Positions 1-5,581 are shown, numbered from the stretch's first letter. The stretch is DNA of 5,581 bases from DATGYC01 sp035298385 (GCA_035298385.1 DATGYC010000095.1:1-5581); one strand, 5' to 3'. Program-made: numbers and translations. Notes: generated by a model not told the origin, from the letters alone.

Positions 1-220
1 CCAGGGCGGTATTCGTGGCCAGGTGACGGATATTGAGATCTCGGCCCGTGAGCTGCTCCATACCAAGCAGCGCCTGAACGAGTTGCTCGCCAAGCACACC
101 GGTCAGACGATCGAGCGGATCACACAGGACACCGAGCGTGACAAGTGGCTCTCCGGCGAGGAAGCCAAGGAGTACGGCCTGATCGATGAGGTCGTCCATC
201 CGAAGGAGCGCAAGAAGTAG
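1..220 (+). CDS. clpP: ATP-dependent Clp protease proteolytic subunit, C-terminal part
   Basis: This is the last 72 codons of a ClpP-family serine peptidase, open to the left window edge (reading frame begins at base 2) and ending in TAG at 218-220. ClpP forms a tetradecameric cytoplasmic barrel that degrades proteins unfolded by a Clp ATPase. The visible part begins just after the expected position of the catalytic His (the HQP motif is cut off). It shows the family hallmarks GQVTDIEISARELL, HTGQTIERI, DTERDKWLS and EAKEYGLIDEVV. By alignment with E. coli ClpP the second Asp of DTERD (codon 140-142) is the catalytic triad Asp171. The catalytic Ser and His lie outside the window. The protein ends in a basic tail soon after the usual family end. 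The gene is followed by a terminator rather than clpX, so it is not followed by clpX in an operon. The GTG at 23 is an internal Val codon, not a start. Confidence 0.95.
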   Translation, partial: QGGIRGQVTDIEISARELLHTKQRLNELLAKHTGQTIERITQDTERDKWLSGEEAKEYGLIDEVVHPKERKK

Positions 221-231
221 CCTAACAGGGA

Positions 232-270
232 AAGAGCCTAACCGCCGTTGGCGGTTAGGCTCTTGTTGCA
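232..270. terminator. Bidirectional rho-independent terminator between clpP and the glycosidase gene
   Basis: A perfect 15-bp stem (232-246 with 250-264) closes a 3-nt loop, GTT. It lies 11 nt after the clpP stop codon and 6 nt beyond the stop codon of the convergent - strand gene. The downstream tracts are only moderately T-rich on both strands (CTCTTGTTGCATT on +, CTCTTTCCCTGTT on -). The symmetric position between two converging genes fits a shared terminator. Confidence 0.85.
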
Positions 271-3069
271 TTAGGAGCGGGGCGCCACCTGCAGCCACTC
301 TGCCCCTGTCCCGATCTGGCCGAGATACCAACCGGTGCCTACCGGCAGGTTAACCAAGCGAGCGCCGTCCAGGCGAGTCGCCCCGGCGGTCGTGCCGCCG
401 GCACCGATCAGGGCAATGCCCTTGCCAGTCTGGACCCGGAAGTCGCTGAGCCAGGAGCGGATTAGCCCCGCCTCTCGGGAGTCCGTCCAGGCACCCAGGT
501 GCTGGTTGGCCAGGAGGATCACCTGTTGAACTGGAGCAGTCTCAGCCGCCTTCAGGGCCGCTTGAAGCGAGGCTAGCTGCGCCAGGTCGGTCCCCCAGAG
601 GGAGCCCTTCGAGGCGTTGAGTAGCAGGAATCGCGTCCCCGCGGTCTCCAGGCTGGTGACCGAAGTGGACGGATGATCGGGTGCGGCTGCCCCCGTGACC
701 CCTTCCAGGGTGGGCGCCGGGCCCGCTGTGAAGATGACCCGGGCGCCCGCATCCAGCGCCTTCTGCCGCATGGCTGTCGTCGCGTTCTGCGGGAGGAAGG
801 CGAAGCGGATGCCACCCCCGGTGAGGTCACCGCTCGTCAACAGCGTCAGGTCCAGGGAGTCGGCCGGTCCGCCCTTCGCCGGGGCCGTTGGGGCAGCAAC
901 CGTACCGCTATTGAGGCGGAGGTCTGAGAAGGTCAGGGCGCCCTTGTACTGCCGAGTCGCCGTCGGCTCGACCGGGTAGATCTGCGCCAGGGTAAGCGGA
1001 TAGCTCACGCCCGTCGGAATCAAGGCCTCCACGTACCGCCAGTCGGTCCAGGTAACGTTCCGGGCCAGGTCCAAGGTCAGCTTCTTGCCACTGGCATCCA
1101 GCAAGACGGTGCGAAGCCAGGCGCCCTGACCATCGCCCTTGACCCAGAGGCCGATCCGCTCGGGGCGCCCCGGCAGAGCGAGGGTCGAGGCCGGAAGCAG
1201 GTAGGCCGCCCGCGTCGACTGACTGGTAGTGAAATCATAGCTCAACTTCAGACCCGGGGAGAGATACCCAGGACTGGCCTCCAGGGTGATAGCAAGCCCC
1301 TGCGGAGCGCTACTGGTCTTCCACGCAGAGCGCTGGCTGAAGGTGTTCAGCGACTGCGCGGCACTGACCTGGATCATGGCGATCTTCCCCTGGACCACAG
1401 CGGTCAACCACGTCGTAAAGGACGCCTGCAAGGGCGTTACCTCGAGTCGCCCATCGGGCAAGGGCACGACCTTCAAGCGGGCCTTGTCATAACTAAGCAC
1501 GGCATCGGTCGCATCGACAGGGGCCGTCAGGCCGTTTGCATCCCGGCCGATCAAGGTGATCGCCACCGGGCCTCCGTTCAGGGAGAGCTTGGGCTGATCC
1601 GCCGTCAACGTCTGGAGCGGCCCAAGCAGTTGAATCGTCCTGCCCGCGGACTGACCGCCGGCCGTAGCCGTCACGGTGATGCGGGACGGACTTGACGCCG
1701 TGCCGGTCGGCGCGCGGAAGCGAAGGCCGCTCACCTGCCCCTTGGAAGCGGTCCAGGTGACGTTTGCTGCCACGGCCGCGCCGGAGTCATCCCAGGTGCC
1801 GAGGGCTAGTTGACGAGAGAGCCCCGGGAAGATGCGGTCAGTGGCCAGATCGACCTGGATCTGCTTCACCTGACCAGAACCAGGGTTCACCCAGACGCCC
1901 ACACCGTTCGCGATCTTGCGCTCGGAGCCATCCGAGGGCGTATTGACAACACTGGGAGTAGCGCTCCCGGCAGGCCTAGCGACCAGGTCGGTCGAGCCAC
2001 CGCCATCTAGATTGAGTGCGTCTGCGGCGCCTAGCTCCTTCAGGAACTGTGCGAGGCTGACCAGGCTCATCCCCGCCGAACGACCTGAGCGGCCATCGAC
2101 GGCGACGAGGAACATCCGTTTGCCATCGGCAGTGAAGCCGATCGCCGAACGAGGCTCTCGTGTCTGGTCGGTCGGCAGGACCTGTCCGCCCTGAAGGAGC
2201 ACCTGAGCACCGCCGACGAGATAGCGATAGGACTGGCCATCACCCGTCTTCGGTCCCCAGGTGATCGAGACCGGGTCGCCGACCTTGAGGCCAGCCAGCC
2301 AGTCGGCCCCTGCCTCTCGGCCTAGGAGGATCTGGGTATCGGCCGGGATGGCGCCCTCGCCCGCCTGGTCGGCGATGGCGATCACCTTGCCGTCCTTCAC
2401 GTGGACCTCCTTGATCCGGGCGCCCCAGAGTGCGGCGTTCCGCCGGGGCGTCGTACCCCACGCAGCGGTAAAGAGACCGATCTCATCCGTATTCAACTGC
2501 TGGTTCAGCCGGTCGAGCGATCGCTGCCCGGTGGCGATCTGAATCTGGCCCGCCAACGCGAGCGTAGTCAGGTGGCCGAGACGGTCACTGCCCACGCCGG
2601 CCACATTGCCCCAACCCGGCCCAGGTGCGAGGTTACTAATCATCTCTCCACCGGTCATCGCCCCAGAGAGCGAAGCGCCCACCGTCGCGGTGTCAAAGTA
2701 GTCGGCGTTGATACCGGCAATCGCCCCAGTCGACTGGACGAGGCTGCTGACCGTATTCCGATCGGCGACCTTCCCCGACCAGAGCAGGTCCGTCTTGACG
2801 TTGCTCTGGGTCAGATCGACCGTCAGGACCTGCGCCTCTACCCAGCCGCCGATCGGCTCGATCCGTTCATAGCGCGTCAGGGTAACGCCCTGTGCGACAA
2901 AGCGTTCTTGCTTCGAGATTGTGAGCCCCTTGGCTACCGGAGCGCTCGTCGGCGCGACCGGCGTGGCCGTCGGTGCTACCACTGCCGGCGCCGTCGTGGC
3001 CGCCTGGGCCGGCAGGGCGCCCCCCATGACAAGCAGGGCGATTACAAACGCTGGTCCACGTCGTTTCAT
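271..3069 (-). CDS. Secreted multidomain phosphodiester glycosidase (NAGPA-type) protein with a C-terminal phosphoesterase-like domain
   Basis: A 932-residue exported protein. Residues 1-23 are a Sec signal peptide (basic MKRR start, hydrophobic core, ALPAQA cleavage site). Residues 24-46 are a Pro/Ala/Thr linker. Residues about 75-395 form a phosphodiester glycosidase domain (NAGPA, named after the human uncovering enzyme), with GINADYFD (119-126), PRSAIGF (306-312), VAVDGR (322-327) and the hallmark NLDGGGSTD (353-361). The family cleaves sugar phosphodiesters, so an envelope polymer or a polysaccharide is a plausible substrate, but this is inference. Residues about 396-571 look like bacterial Ig-like beta domains. 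Residues 577-721 look like a carbohydrate-binding beta-sandwich. After a second Ala/Pro linker, residues 738-928 resemble the calcineurin-like phosphoesterase fold with its metal ligands lost. I see no LPXTG, SLH or transmembrane anchor, so release or non-covalent wall binding is likely. The ATG at 3067-3069 is chosen because AAGGTG stands 6 nt upstream and the signal peptide follows directly. An in-frame GTG at 3090 would add seven residues without a good ribosome site. Confidence 0.88.
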   Translation of the reverse strand: MKRRGPAFVIALLVMGGALPAQAATTAPAVVAPTATPVAPTSAPVAKGLTISKQERFVAQGVTLTRYERIEPIGGWVEAQVLTVDLTQSNVKTDLLWSGKVADRNTVSSLVQSTGAIAGINADYFDTATVGASLSGAMTGGEMISNLAPGPGWGNVAGVGSDRLGHLTTLALAGQIQIATGQRSLDRLNQQLNTDEIGLFTAAWGTTPRRNAALWGARIKEVHVKDGKVIAIADQAGEGAIPADTQILLGREAGADWLAGLKVGDPVSITWGPKTGDGQSYRYLVGGAQVLLQGGQVLPTDQTREPRSAIGFTADGKRMFLVAVDGRSGRSAGMSLVSLAQFLKELGAADALNLDGGGSTDLVARPAGSATPSVVNTPSDGSERKIANGVGVWVNPGSGQVKQIQVDLATDRIFPGLSRQLALGTWDDSGAAVAANVTWTASKGQVSGLRFRAPTGTASSPSRITVTATAGGQSAGRTIQLLGPLQTLTADQPKLSLNGGPVAITLIGRDANGLTAPVDATDAVLSYDKARLKVVPLPDGRLEVTPLQASFTTWLTAVVQGKIAMIQVSAAQSLNTFSQRSAWKTSSAPQGLAITLEASPGYLSPGLKLSYDFTTSQSTRAAYLLPASTLALPGRPERIGLWVKGDGQGAWLRTVLLDASGKKLTLDLARNVTWTDWRYVEALIPTGVSYPLTLAQIYPVEPTATRQYKGALTFSDLRLNSGTVAAPTAPAKGGPADSLDLTLLTSGDLTGGGIRFAFLPQNATTAMRQKALDAGARVIFTAGPAPTLEGVTGAAAPDHPSTSVTSLETAGTRFLLLNASKGSLWGTDLAQLASLQAALKAAETAPVQQVILLANQHLGAWTDSREAGLIRSWLSDFRVQTGKGIALIGAGGTTAGATRLDGARLVNLPVGTGWYLGQIGTGAEWLQVAPRS

Positions 3070-3075
3070 TAGTTT

Positions 3076-3081
3076 CACCTT
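3076..3081 (-). promoter_or_regulatory. Ribosome binding site deciding the glycosidase start
   Basis: On the - strand AAGGTG is followed by a 6-nt spacer (AAACTA) and ATG. It settles the start at 3069 over the upstream in-frame GTG codons at 3090 and 3078, the second of which is part of the Shine-Dalgarno itself. Confidence 0.75.
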
Positions 3082-3149
3082 TTTATACACCGTCTATCCG
3101 AGCATAACTATTTGACGTGTACGAAAGGAGTAGGGTTCCCCCCCATTGG

Positions 3150-3180
3150 AAAAGCCCCACTTCGATCGTCGAAGTGGGGC
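3150..3180 (-). terminator. Rho-independent terminator of the yojF-bshB2 operon
   Basis: A perfect 12-bp stem (3154-3165 with 3169-3180) has a 3-nt loop and is followed on the - strand by TTTTCC. It begins 6 nt after the bshB2 stop codon. It separates the operon from the glycosidase gene, which lies next on the same strand, so the latter is probably transcribed from its own promoter in about 80 nt of remaining spacer. Confidence 0.85.
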
Positions 3181-3186
3181 CTGTCT

Positions 3187-3861
3187 TTACTCAACCGGAT
3201 AGACCCAGAATCCTTCACGCTTGCGCCCACGATCGATCTCAGCCTTCTCCTCCGGAGAGGCCTCCTGGTACCGCTTCTCCCAGTAGACCGACATCGGCCC
3301 GCTCTGCGAGGCGTGAGCCTTAACGGCCTGGTCCTTCACCTCGACCACACTGCTGATGTCGTGGTACTCCGGCGTGCCCAGGGACTTGGGCGCCCGGGGA
3401 GCCTTGACGTGGATGACCGGTCGCCGATCCGCCGGAAGCAACTCGACCGCCCGAATCGTGGCCCGGCCGATCGCGCAGTGATCAGGATGACCGCCAAACT
3501 CCGGGTGGAAGGTGATCACTAGGGACGGATTCAGCTCCTCGATGATCGCCTTGATCCGGCCAGCGAGGTGCTCGGGGTCCTGGAACTCGACCAACTTGTC
3601 CCAGATGCCCAGCAAGCGGGTATCCTGAACACCAAGGATGCGCATCGCATCCAGCAGTTCGACCTCCCGGATCGCCGGTAGCGACTCCCGGGTGGCGGCC
3701 ACGGGGCGGCCCATGTTGCGGCCCATCTCGCCACGCGTGGCACAGATATACGTAACCGGGACCCCCGCCTTCGTGTAGAGGGCGATCGTCCCACCGCAAC
3801 CAAAGGTCTCGTCGTCAGGATGGGCGAGCGAGACCAGGACATGACGTTCGTGCTTCATCAT
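3187..3861 (-). CDS. bshB2: Bacillithiol biosynthesis deacetylase BshB2 (LmbE-like PIG-L family)
   Basis: A 224-residue zinc-dependent deacetylase that, in the Bacillus family, removes the acetyl group from GlcNAc-malate in bacillithiol (low-molecular-weight thiol) synthesis in the cytoplasm; it may also act on related conjugates. The zinc motif AHPDDE spans residues 13-18 (ligands His14 and Asp17, catalytic Asp16). The second motif HPDH is at 125-128, giving His128 as third ligand and His125 as the transition-state histidine, by analogy with BshB of B. cereus. ATRGEMGRNMG (41-51), ATRESL, AIRE, LNPSLVITFHP and KAHASQ match B. subtilis YojG/BshB2 well and separate it from general LmbE proteins. 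Length is normal. Two adjacent ATG codons (3861 and 3858) share one GGGAGG site, 6 and 9 nt away. The second would give MKHERHV, like B. subtilis MKNERHV, so either may be used. It starts 15 nt after yojF and is surely cotranscribed. The rest of the bacillithiol pathway (bshA, bshC) is not in view. Confidence 0.92.
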   Translation of the reverse strand: MMKHERHVLVSLAHPDDETFGCGGTIALYTKAGVPVTYICATRGEMGRNMGRPVAATRESLPAIREVELLDAMRILGVQDTRLLGIWDKLVEFQDPEHLAGRIKAIIEELNPSLVITFHPEFGGHPDHCAIGRATIRAVELLPADRRPVIHVKAPRAPKSLGTPEYHDISSVVEVKDQAVKAHASQSGPMSVYWEKRYQEASPEEKAEIDRGRKREGFWVYPVE

Positions 3862-3865
3862 CGCT

Positions 3866-3873
3866 CTCCTCCC
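3866..3873 (-). promoter_or_regulatory. bshB2 ribosome binding site
   Basis: GGGAGGAG on the - strand lies in the 15-nt gap between the yojF stop codon and bshB2. It serves two consecutive ATG codons, so the sequence does not decide between them. Confidence 0.75.
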
Positions 3874-3876
3874 TGC

Positions 3877-4233
3877 CTAGATCGGGAACGGGGTCCGCGA
3901 CAGCTCCACGCAGATCGCCATCCGACCGCCCTCATCATGACCGGCCAGCAAGAGGCGCCCCTGGTCATCCAACTCCCAATCGGTCAGTCCTTCCGCGTAG
4001 ATCCAGCCACCGTTGATCTGTAGGCCAGTCCGGAATGGGCCCTCGCCCGCCACCTGGGCCCGGCTGATCTCCACCTCACCGTTACGGATAAAGGCGCAGA
4101 CCGCCATCTGCTTCTGGCCCAGCATACCGGTCGCGGCGTAGGCGCCGTTGGTCGTCTCCAAATGGAGCCAGACAGGCCCCCCCATGAAGCTCTCCAGGAC
4201 CGGCTGCAGTTCTTCCTTCTCGATGGGTTTCAC
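3877..4233 (-). CDS. yojF: YojF family protein (DUF1806), partner gene of bshB2
   Basis: A 118-residue soluble protein with no signal peptide or membrane segment. It belongs to the YojF/DUF1806 family: HLETTNGAYA (residues 25-34), AFIRN, VAGEGPFRTGLQIN, GGWIYAEGLTDWELDDQG, LLLAGHD and a SRTPFP ending are family-wide conserved blocks as I recall them. The family has no experimentally assigned function that I know of. B. subtilis has the same order, yojF followed by yojG (bshB2), which suggests a shared role with the deacetylase, perhaps as a partner or accessory protein; this is inference. The start is GTG at 4231-4233, supported by a strong GAGGAGGG site 8 nt upstream and by the MKPI opening expected for the family. 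It is the first gene of the operon. Confidence 0.9.
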   Translation of the reverse strand: MKPIEKEELQPVLESFMGGPVWLHLETTNGAYAATGMLGQKQMAVCAFIRNGEVEISRAQVAGEGPFRTGLQINGGWIYAEGLTDWELDDQGRLLLAGHDEGGRMAICVELSRTPFPI

Positions 4234-4241
4234 GAAAGCAG

Positions 4242-4250
4242 CCCTCCTCT
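4242..4250 (-). promoter_or_regulatory. yojF ribosome binding site
   Basis: AGAGGAGGG on the - strand with an 8-nt spacer to GTG fixes the non-ATG start of yojF. Confidence 0.8.
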
Positions 4251-4403
4251 ACATCTGTGCATCCAATCCATCAGCATTTGGACGTTTGCCGAAGCGAGCG
4301 GTTACTCCTCCAGAGGATAGCCATGCCCCAATCTTCCCGTGAAACCCTCCACCCCCTAACTCTCGTCCTTGTTGGTGGAGTCGTTTCGGAAAAGTTACAC
4401 GAT

Positions 4404-4410
4404 AAGGAGG
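4404..4410 (+). promoter_or_regulatory. Ribosome binding site deciding the lipoprotein start
   Basis: A full consensus AAGGAGG with a 9-nt spacer to the GTG at 4420. It rules out the in-frame TTG at 4369, which would put a charged 17-residue extension before the signal peptide. Confidence 0.85.
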
Positions 4411-4419
4411 TCGAGGCCC

Positions 4420-5319
4420 GTGCGTCTGCCCCGATACCCCAAGGCCGCAGCGCTCCTGCTTGTGGCCACCACAGCCCTGCTGACCGGTTGTTCCGCTGCG
4501 GACCTTGCGCTGACCCGCAAGGCCTGCGCGCAGAACCAGGCCGCCTGCAGGCTAGTCCTAAAGGAACTGGAAAATGAACTGGACCAGACGATTGGCTCCT
4601 TGCAAGTGGTAAAGCTCTCCCGTGATGAGGCTCCCGGCGCCCTAGTCAAATGGGCCGATTCTGAAGCAGCGCATACGAGTGGCGGCTTTGCTCACCACGA
4701 AGGCGGATTCACCTTCTTGGCGATCTCCGGCGGTGAGCGGCCAACGGGTGGCTGGCAGGTAAACGTCGACCGTGTTGTCCAGGTCGATGGCGGCTACCGG
4801 GTTGAGGCGAGCCTCCTGCCGCCGGCCGGCCCGTCGATCGATGCCGTCACGGTCGCAACCGGCTTCTTCCGGGTCCAGGCACTGAGCGGAGCGATCAGCT
4901 TTAACGTGACGGGTGATGTCCAAACGGGCGGCAAGCCGGATGAGGTTCAGACGCTCTCCCTGCAGGCGGCCTCCAGTTCCCAGGCCCCGGAGGCTCTCCA
5001 GACCTGGATCGCTAGCCAGCGGGGGCTTCCGAAGCCGGAAGGTAAGACACTGACGGTCGGAACGGAGACCTGGATCGCCCTCGCTGGCGGCGTTCGACCG
5101 ACGGGCGGCTACCGCGTAGAGGTGCAGAATACCTTCCAAGAGAACGGGACGTGGGTCATTCAGGCGAGGGTCGTCCCGCCCGCCCCTGGGTCGATTGTGA
5201 CACAGGCCTTGACCACCCCGACCGCCTACTACAAGACCAGTGCCATTACGGGCCCGGTCGAGATTCGCTGGGTGGATTCGCAGAGCTCAACGCAGAGCCC
5301 ACCTTCGATCAAACGCTAA
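4420..5319 (+). CDS. Lipoprotein with two tandem PrcB_C-like repeats
   Basis: A 299-residue predicted lipoprotein. The signal peptide ends in the lipobox LLTGC, so Cys24 would be lipidated and the protein held on the outer face of the membrane. A short helical region with two further cysteines (Cys36, Cys43) and charged residues follows. Two homologous units then fill the rest, at about residues 61-163 and 176-285. Each carries a core: GGERPTGGW (104-112) in the first and GGVRPTGGY (223-231) in the second, each followed by strands, a PP motif (LLPPAGPS, VVPPAPGS) and a closing beta segment. The RPTGGY core and these strands are typical of the PrcB_C family, named for the PrcB lipoprotein of the Treponema dentilisin protease complex. 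Its biochemical role here is unknown; binding or stabilising an exported protein is a guess from the family name. The GTG start is set by AAGGAGG 9 nt upstream. The gene is monocistronic, divergent from yojF and ended by a strong hairpin. Confidence 0.82.
   Translation: MRLPRYPKAAALLLVATTALLTGCSAADLALTRKACAQNQAACRLVLKELENELDQTIGSLQVVKLSRDEAPGALVKWADSEAAHTSGGFAHHEGGFTFLAISGGERPTGGWQVNVDRVVQVDGGYRVEASLLPPAGPSIDAVTVATGFFRVQALSGAISFNVTGDVQTGGKPDEVQTLSLQAASSSQAPEALQTWIASQRGLPKPEGKTLTVGTETWIALAGGVRPTGGYRVEVQNTFQENGTWVIQARVVPPAPGSIVTQALTTPTAYYKTSAITGPVEIRWVDSQSSTQSPPSIKR
4600..5274 (+). repeat. Internal protein duplication: two PrcB_C-like units
   Basis: The coding units at about 4600-4908 and 4945-5274 encode similar segments of roughly 105 residues. 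The RPTGG cores are 119 residues apart. The units share an L/W-rich start (ALVKWADSE and ALQTWIASQ), the GG.RPTGG core and a Pro-rich turn. Divergence is considerable, so the duplication is old. Confidence 0.7.
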
Positions 5320-5326
5320 CAGAGAA

Positions 5327-5364
5327 GAGGGGGCCGACCGCTAAGCGGTCGGCCCCCTCGCTTT
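5327..5364. terminator. Bidirectional terminator between the lipoprotein and SLH genes
   Basis: A perfect, very GC-rich 15-bp stem (5327-5341 with 5345-5359) closes the 3-nt loop TAA. It lies 7 nt after the lipoprotein stop codon and 8 nt beyond the stop codon of the convergent - strand gene. Flanking tracts are GCTTTGG on + and TTCTCTGTT on -. Confidence 0.85.
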
Positions 5365-5367
5365 GGT

Positions 5368-5581
5368 CTACTTGTAGAAGCCGAAGCGCCGGTGCTCCAG
5401 GGACTGGAAGAGGATGCGCGCCGCCTCCGCCCGGGTCAGTGACTTCTTGGGCAGGAAGTAGCCTTCCGGCGTGCCCCGGATCACCCCAAGGCCGTTGAGG
5501 ACTGCGACGGCGTTCCGGGCGCCCGGCTCGATCTGGGCCTGGTCGTGGAAGTCCATCCAGATCTGGTTCTTCATCCCGGCG
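5368..5581 (-). CDS. SLH-domain (S-layer homology) protein, C-terminal part
   Basis: The last 70 codons of a gene that continues beyond the right window edge. The segment ARNAVAVLNGLGVIRGTPEG, then YFLPKKSLTRAEAARILFQSL, matches the SLH pattern (an amphipathic helix, G(I/V)..G.P.G.F.P, then the TRAEAA helix). SLH domains bind pyruvylated secondary cell wall polymer and hold proteins on the cell surface. This unit lies at the extreme C terminus, so it is probably the last of several, with the main body upstream and out of view. The ATG at 5572-5574 is very likely internal, because the frame stays open and a single SLH unit is rarely a whole protein. The gene converges on the lipoprotein gene and shares its terminator. 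Confidence 0.85.
   Translation of the reverse strand, partial: AGMKNQIWMDFHDQAQIEPGARNAVAVLNGLGVIRGTPEGYFLPKKSLTRAEAARILFQSLEHRRFGFYK

Larger units (their letters stand above)
4234..4419. promoter_or_regulatory. Divergent intergenic region expected to hold the promoters of yojF-bshB2 and of the lipoprotein gene
   Basis: 186 nt separate the yojF start from the lipoprotein start on the other strand, so both promoters should lie here. I find no convincing TTGACA/TATAAT pair for either direction. On the + strand TGAAAC (4340-4345) and CGTC (4364-4367), 18 nt apart, loosely recall an ECF sigma promoter. A 7-bp inverted repeat, CTCCACC at 4347-4353 and GGTGGAG at 4374-4380, is present but short. 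No riboswitch or T-box pattern was recognised. Confidence 0.5.

Noticed and set aside
2401..3072. A 223-codon open frame on the + strand, opposite the glycosidase gene
   Set aside because: The translation is Arg-rich with no recognisable domain and lies wholly antisense to a well-supported gene; high GC content commonly opens such frames. No suitable ribosome site was seen.
3082..3087. TATAAA on the - strand just upstream of the glycosidase start as a -10 box
   Set aside because: Transcription from it would begin at or inside the Shine-Dalgarno sequence, and the hexamer 17 nt upstream (TAGTTA) is a poor -35 element.
4347..4380. Inverted repeat CTCCACC / GGTGGAG as a regulatory hairpin or operator
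   Set aside because: Seven base pairs across a 20-nt gap is within chance expectation in GC-rich DNA, and neither arm extends further.
4369..4419. Upstream TTG start for the lipoprotein gene
   Set aside because: It would add a charged 17-residue stretch before a complete signal peptide and would place the consensus AAGGAGG inside the coding region; the GTG at 4420 fits far better.
4642..5139. A 165-codon open frame on the - strand within the lipoprotein gene
   Set aside because: It is antisense to the PrcB-like gene, shows no known motif and has the Arg-rich composition of a shadow frame.
5572..5574. ATG at the right edge as the true start of a small SLH protein
   Set aside because: The frame remains open to the window edge, a ribosome site cannot be seen, and a lone SLH unit without a signal peptide would have no way to reach the cell surface.

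Overview
The window looks like chromosomal DNA of a high-GC, deep-branching member of the Bacillota (Firmicutes). The evidence is a yojF-bshB2 pair of the kind known from Bacillus, an S-layer homology (SLH) domain, a lipoprotein with a classical lipobox, strong AAGGAGG/GAGGAGG Shine-Dalgarno sites, frequent GTG starts, and compact GC-rich terminator hairpins. I cannot name a genus from the sequence alone. There are no IS elements, phage genes, CRISPR arrays or RNA genes.

Layout from left to right. (1) The 3' end of a clpP-type serine peptidase gene on the + strand (to 220). (2) A bidirectional terminator hairpin (232-264) shared with the convergent gene that follows. (3) A 932-residue secreted multidomain protein on the - strand (271-3069). 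It has a signal peptide, a Pro/Ala/Thr linker, a phosphodiester glycosidase (NAGPA-type) domain, Ig-like and carbohydrate-binding-like beta domains, and a C-terminal domain that resembles a calcineurin-like phosphoesterase without its metal ligands. (4) A terminator at 3150-3180, then a two-gene - strand operon of yojF (3877-4233) followed by bshB2 (3187-3861). (5) A 186-nt divergent intergenic region. (6) A + strand lipoprotein gene with two tandem PrcB_C-like repeats (4420-5319). (7) A second bidirectional hairpin (5327-5359), then the C-terminal end of an SLH-domain protein on the - strand, which runs out of the window.

Functionally, three of the six genes encode envelope or exported proteins: the glycosidase, the PrcB-like lipoprotein and the SLH protein. 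They are separate transcription units, so neighbourhood is only weak evidence for cooperation. The yojF-bshB2 pair is the one real operon. BshB2 is a zinc-dependent deacetylase of the bacillithiol pathway, and its cotranscribed partner YojF (DUF1806) has no assigned function that I know of. I see no mobile or defence system. The most unusual points are the apparently dead phosphoesterase module at the end of the glycosidase protein, the duplicated PrcB_C lipoprotein, and the conserved YojF-BshB2 pairing.
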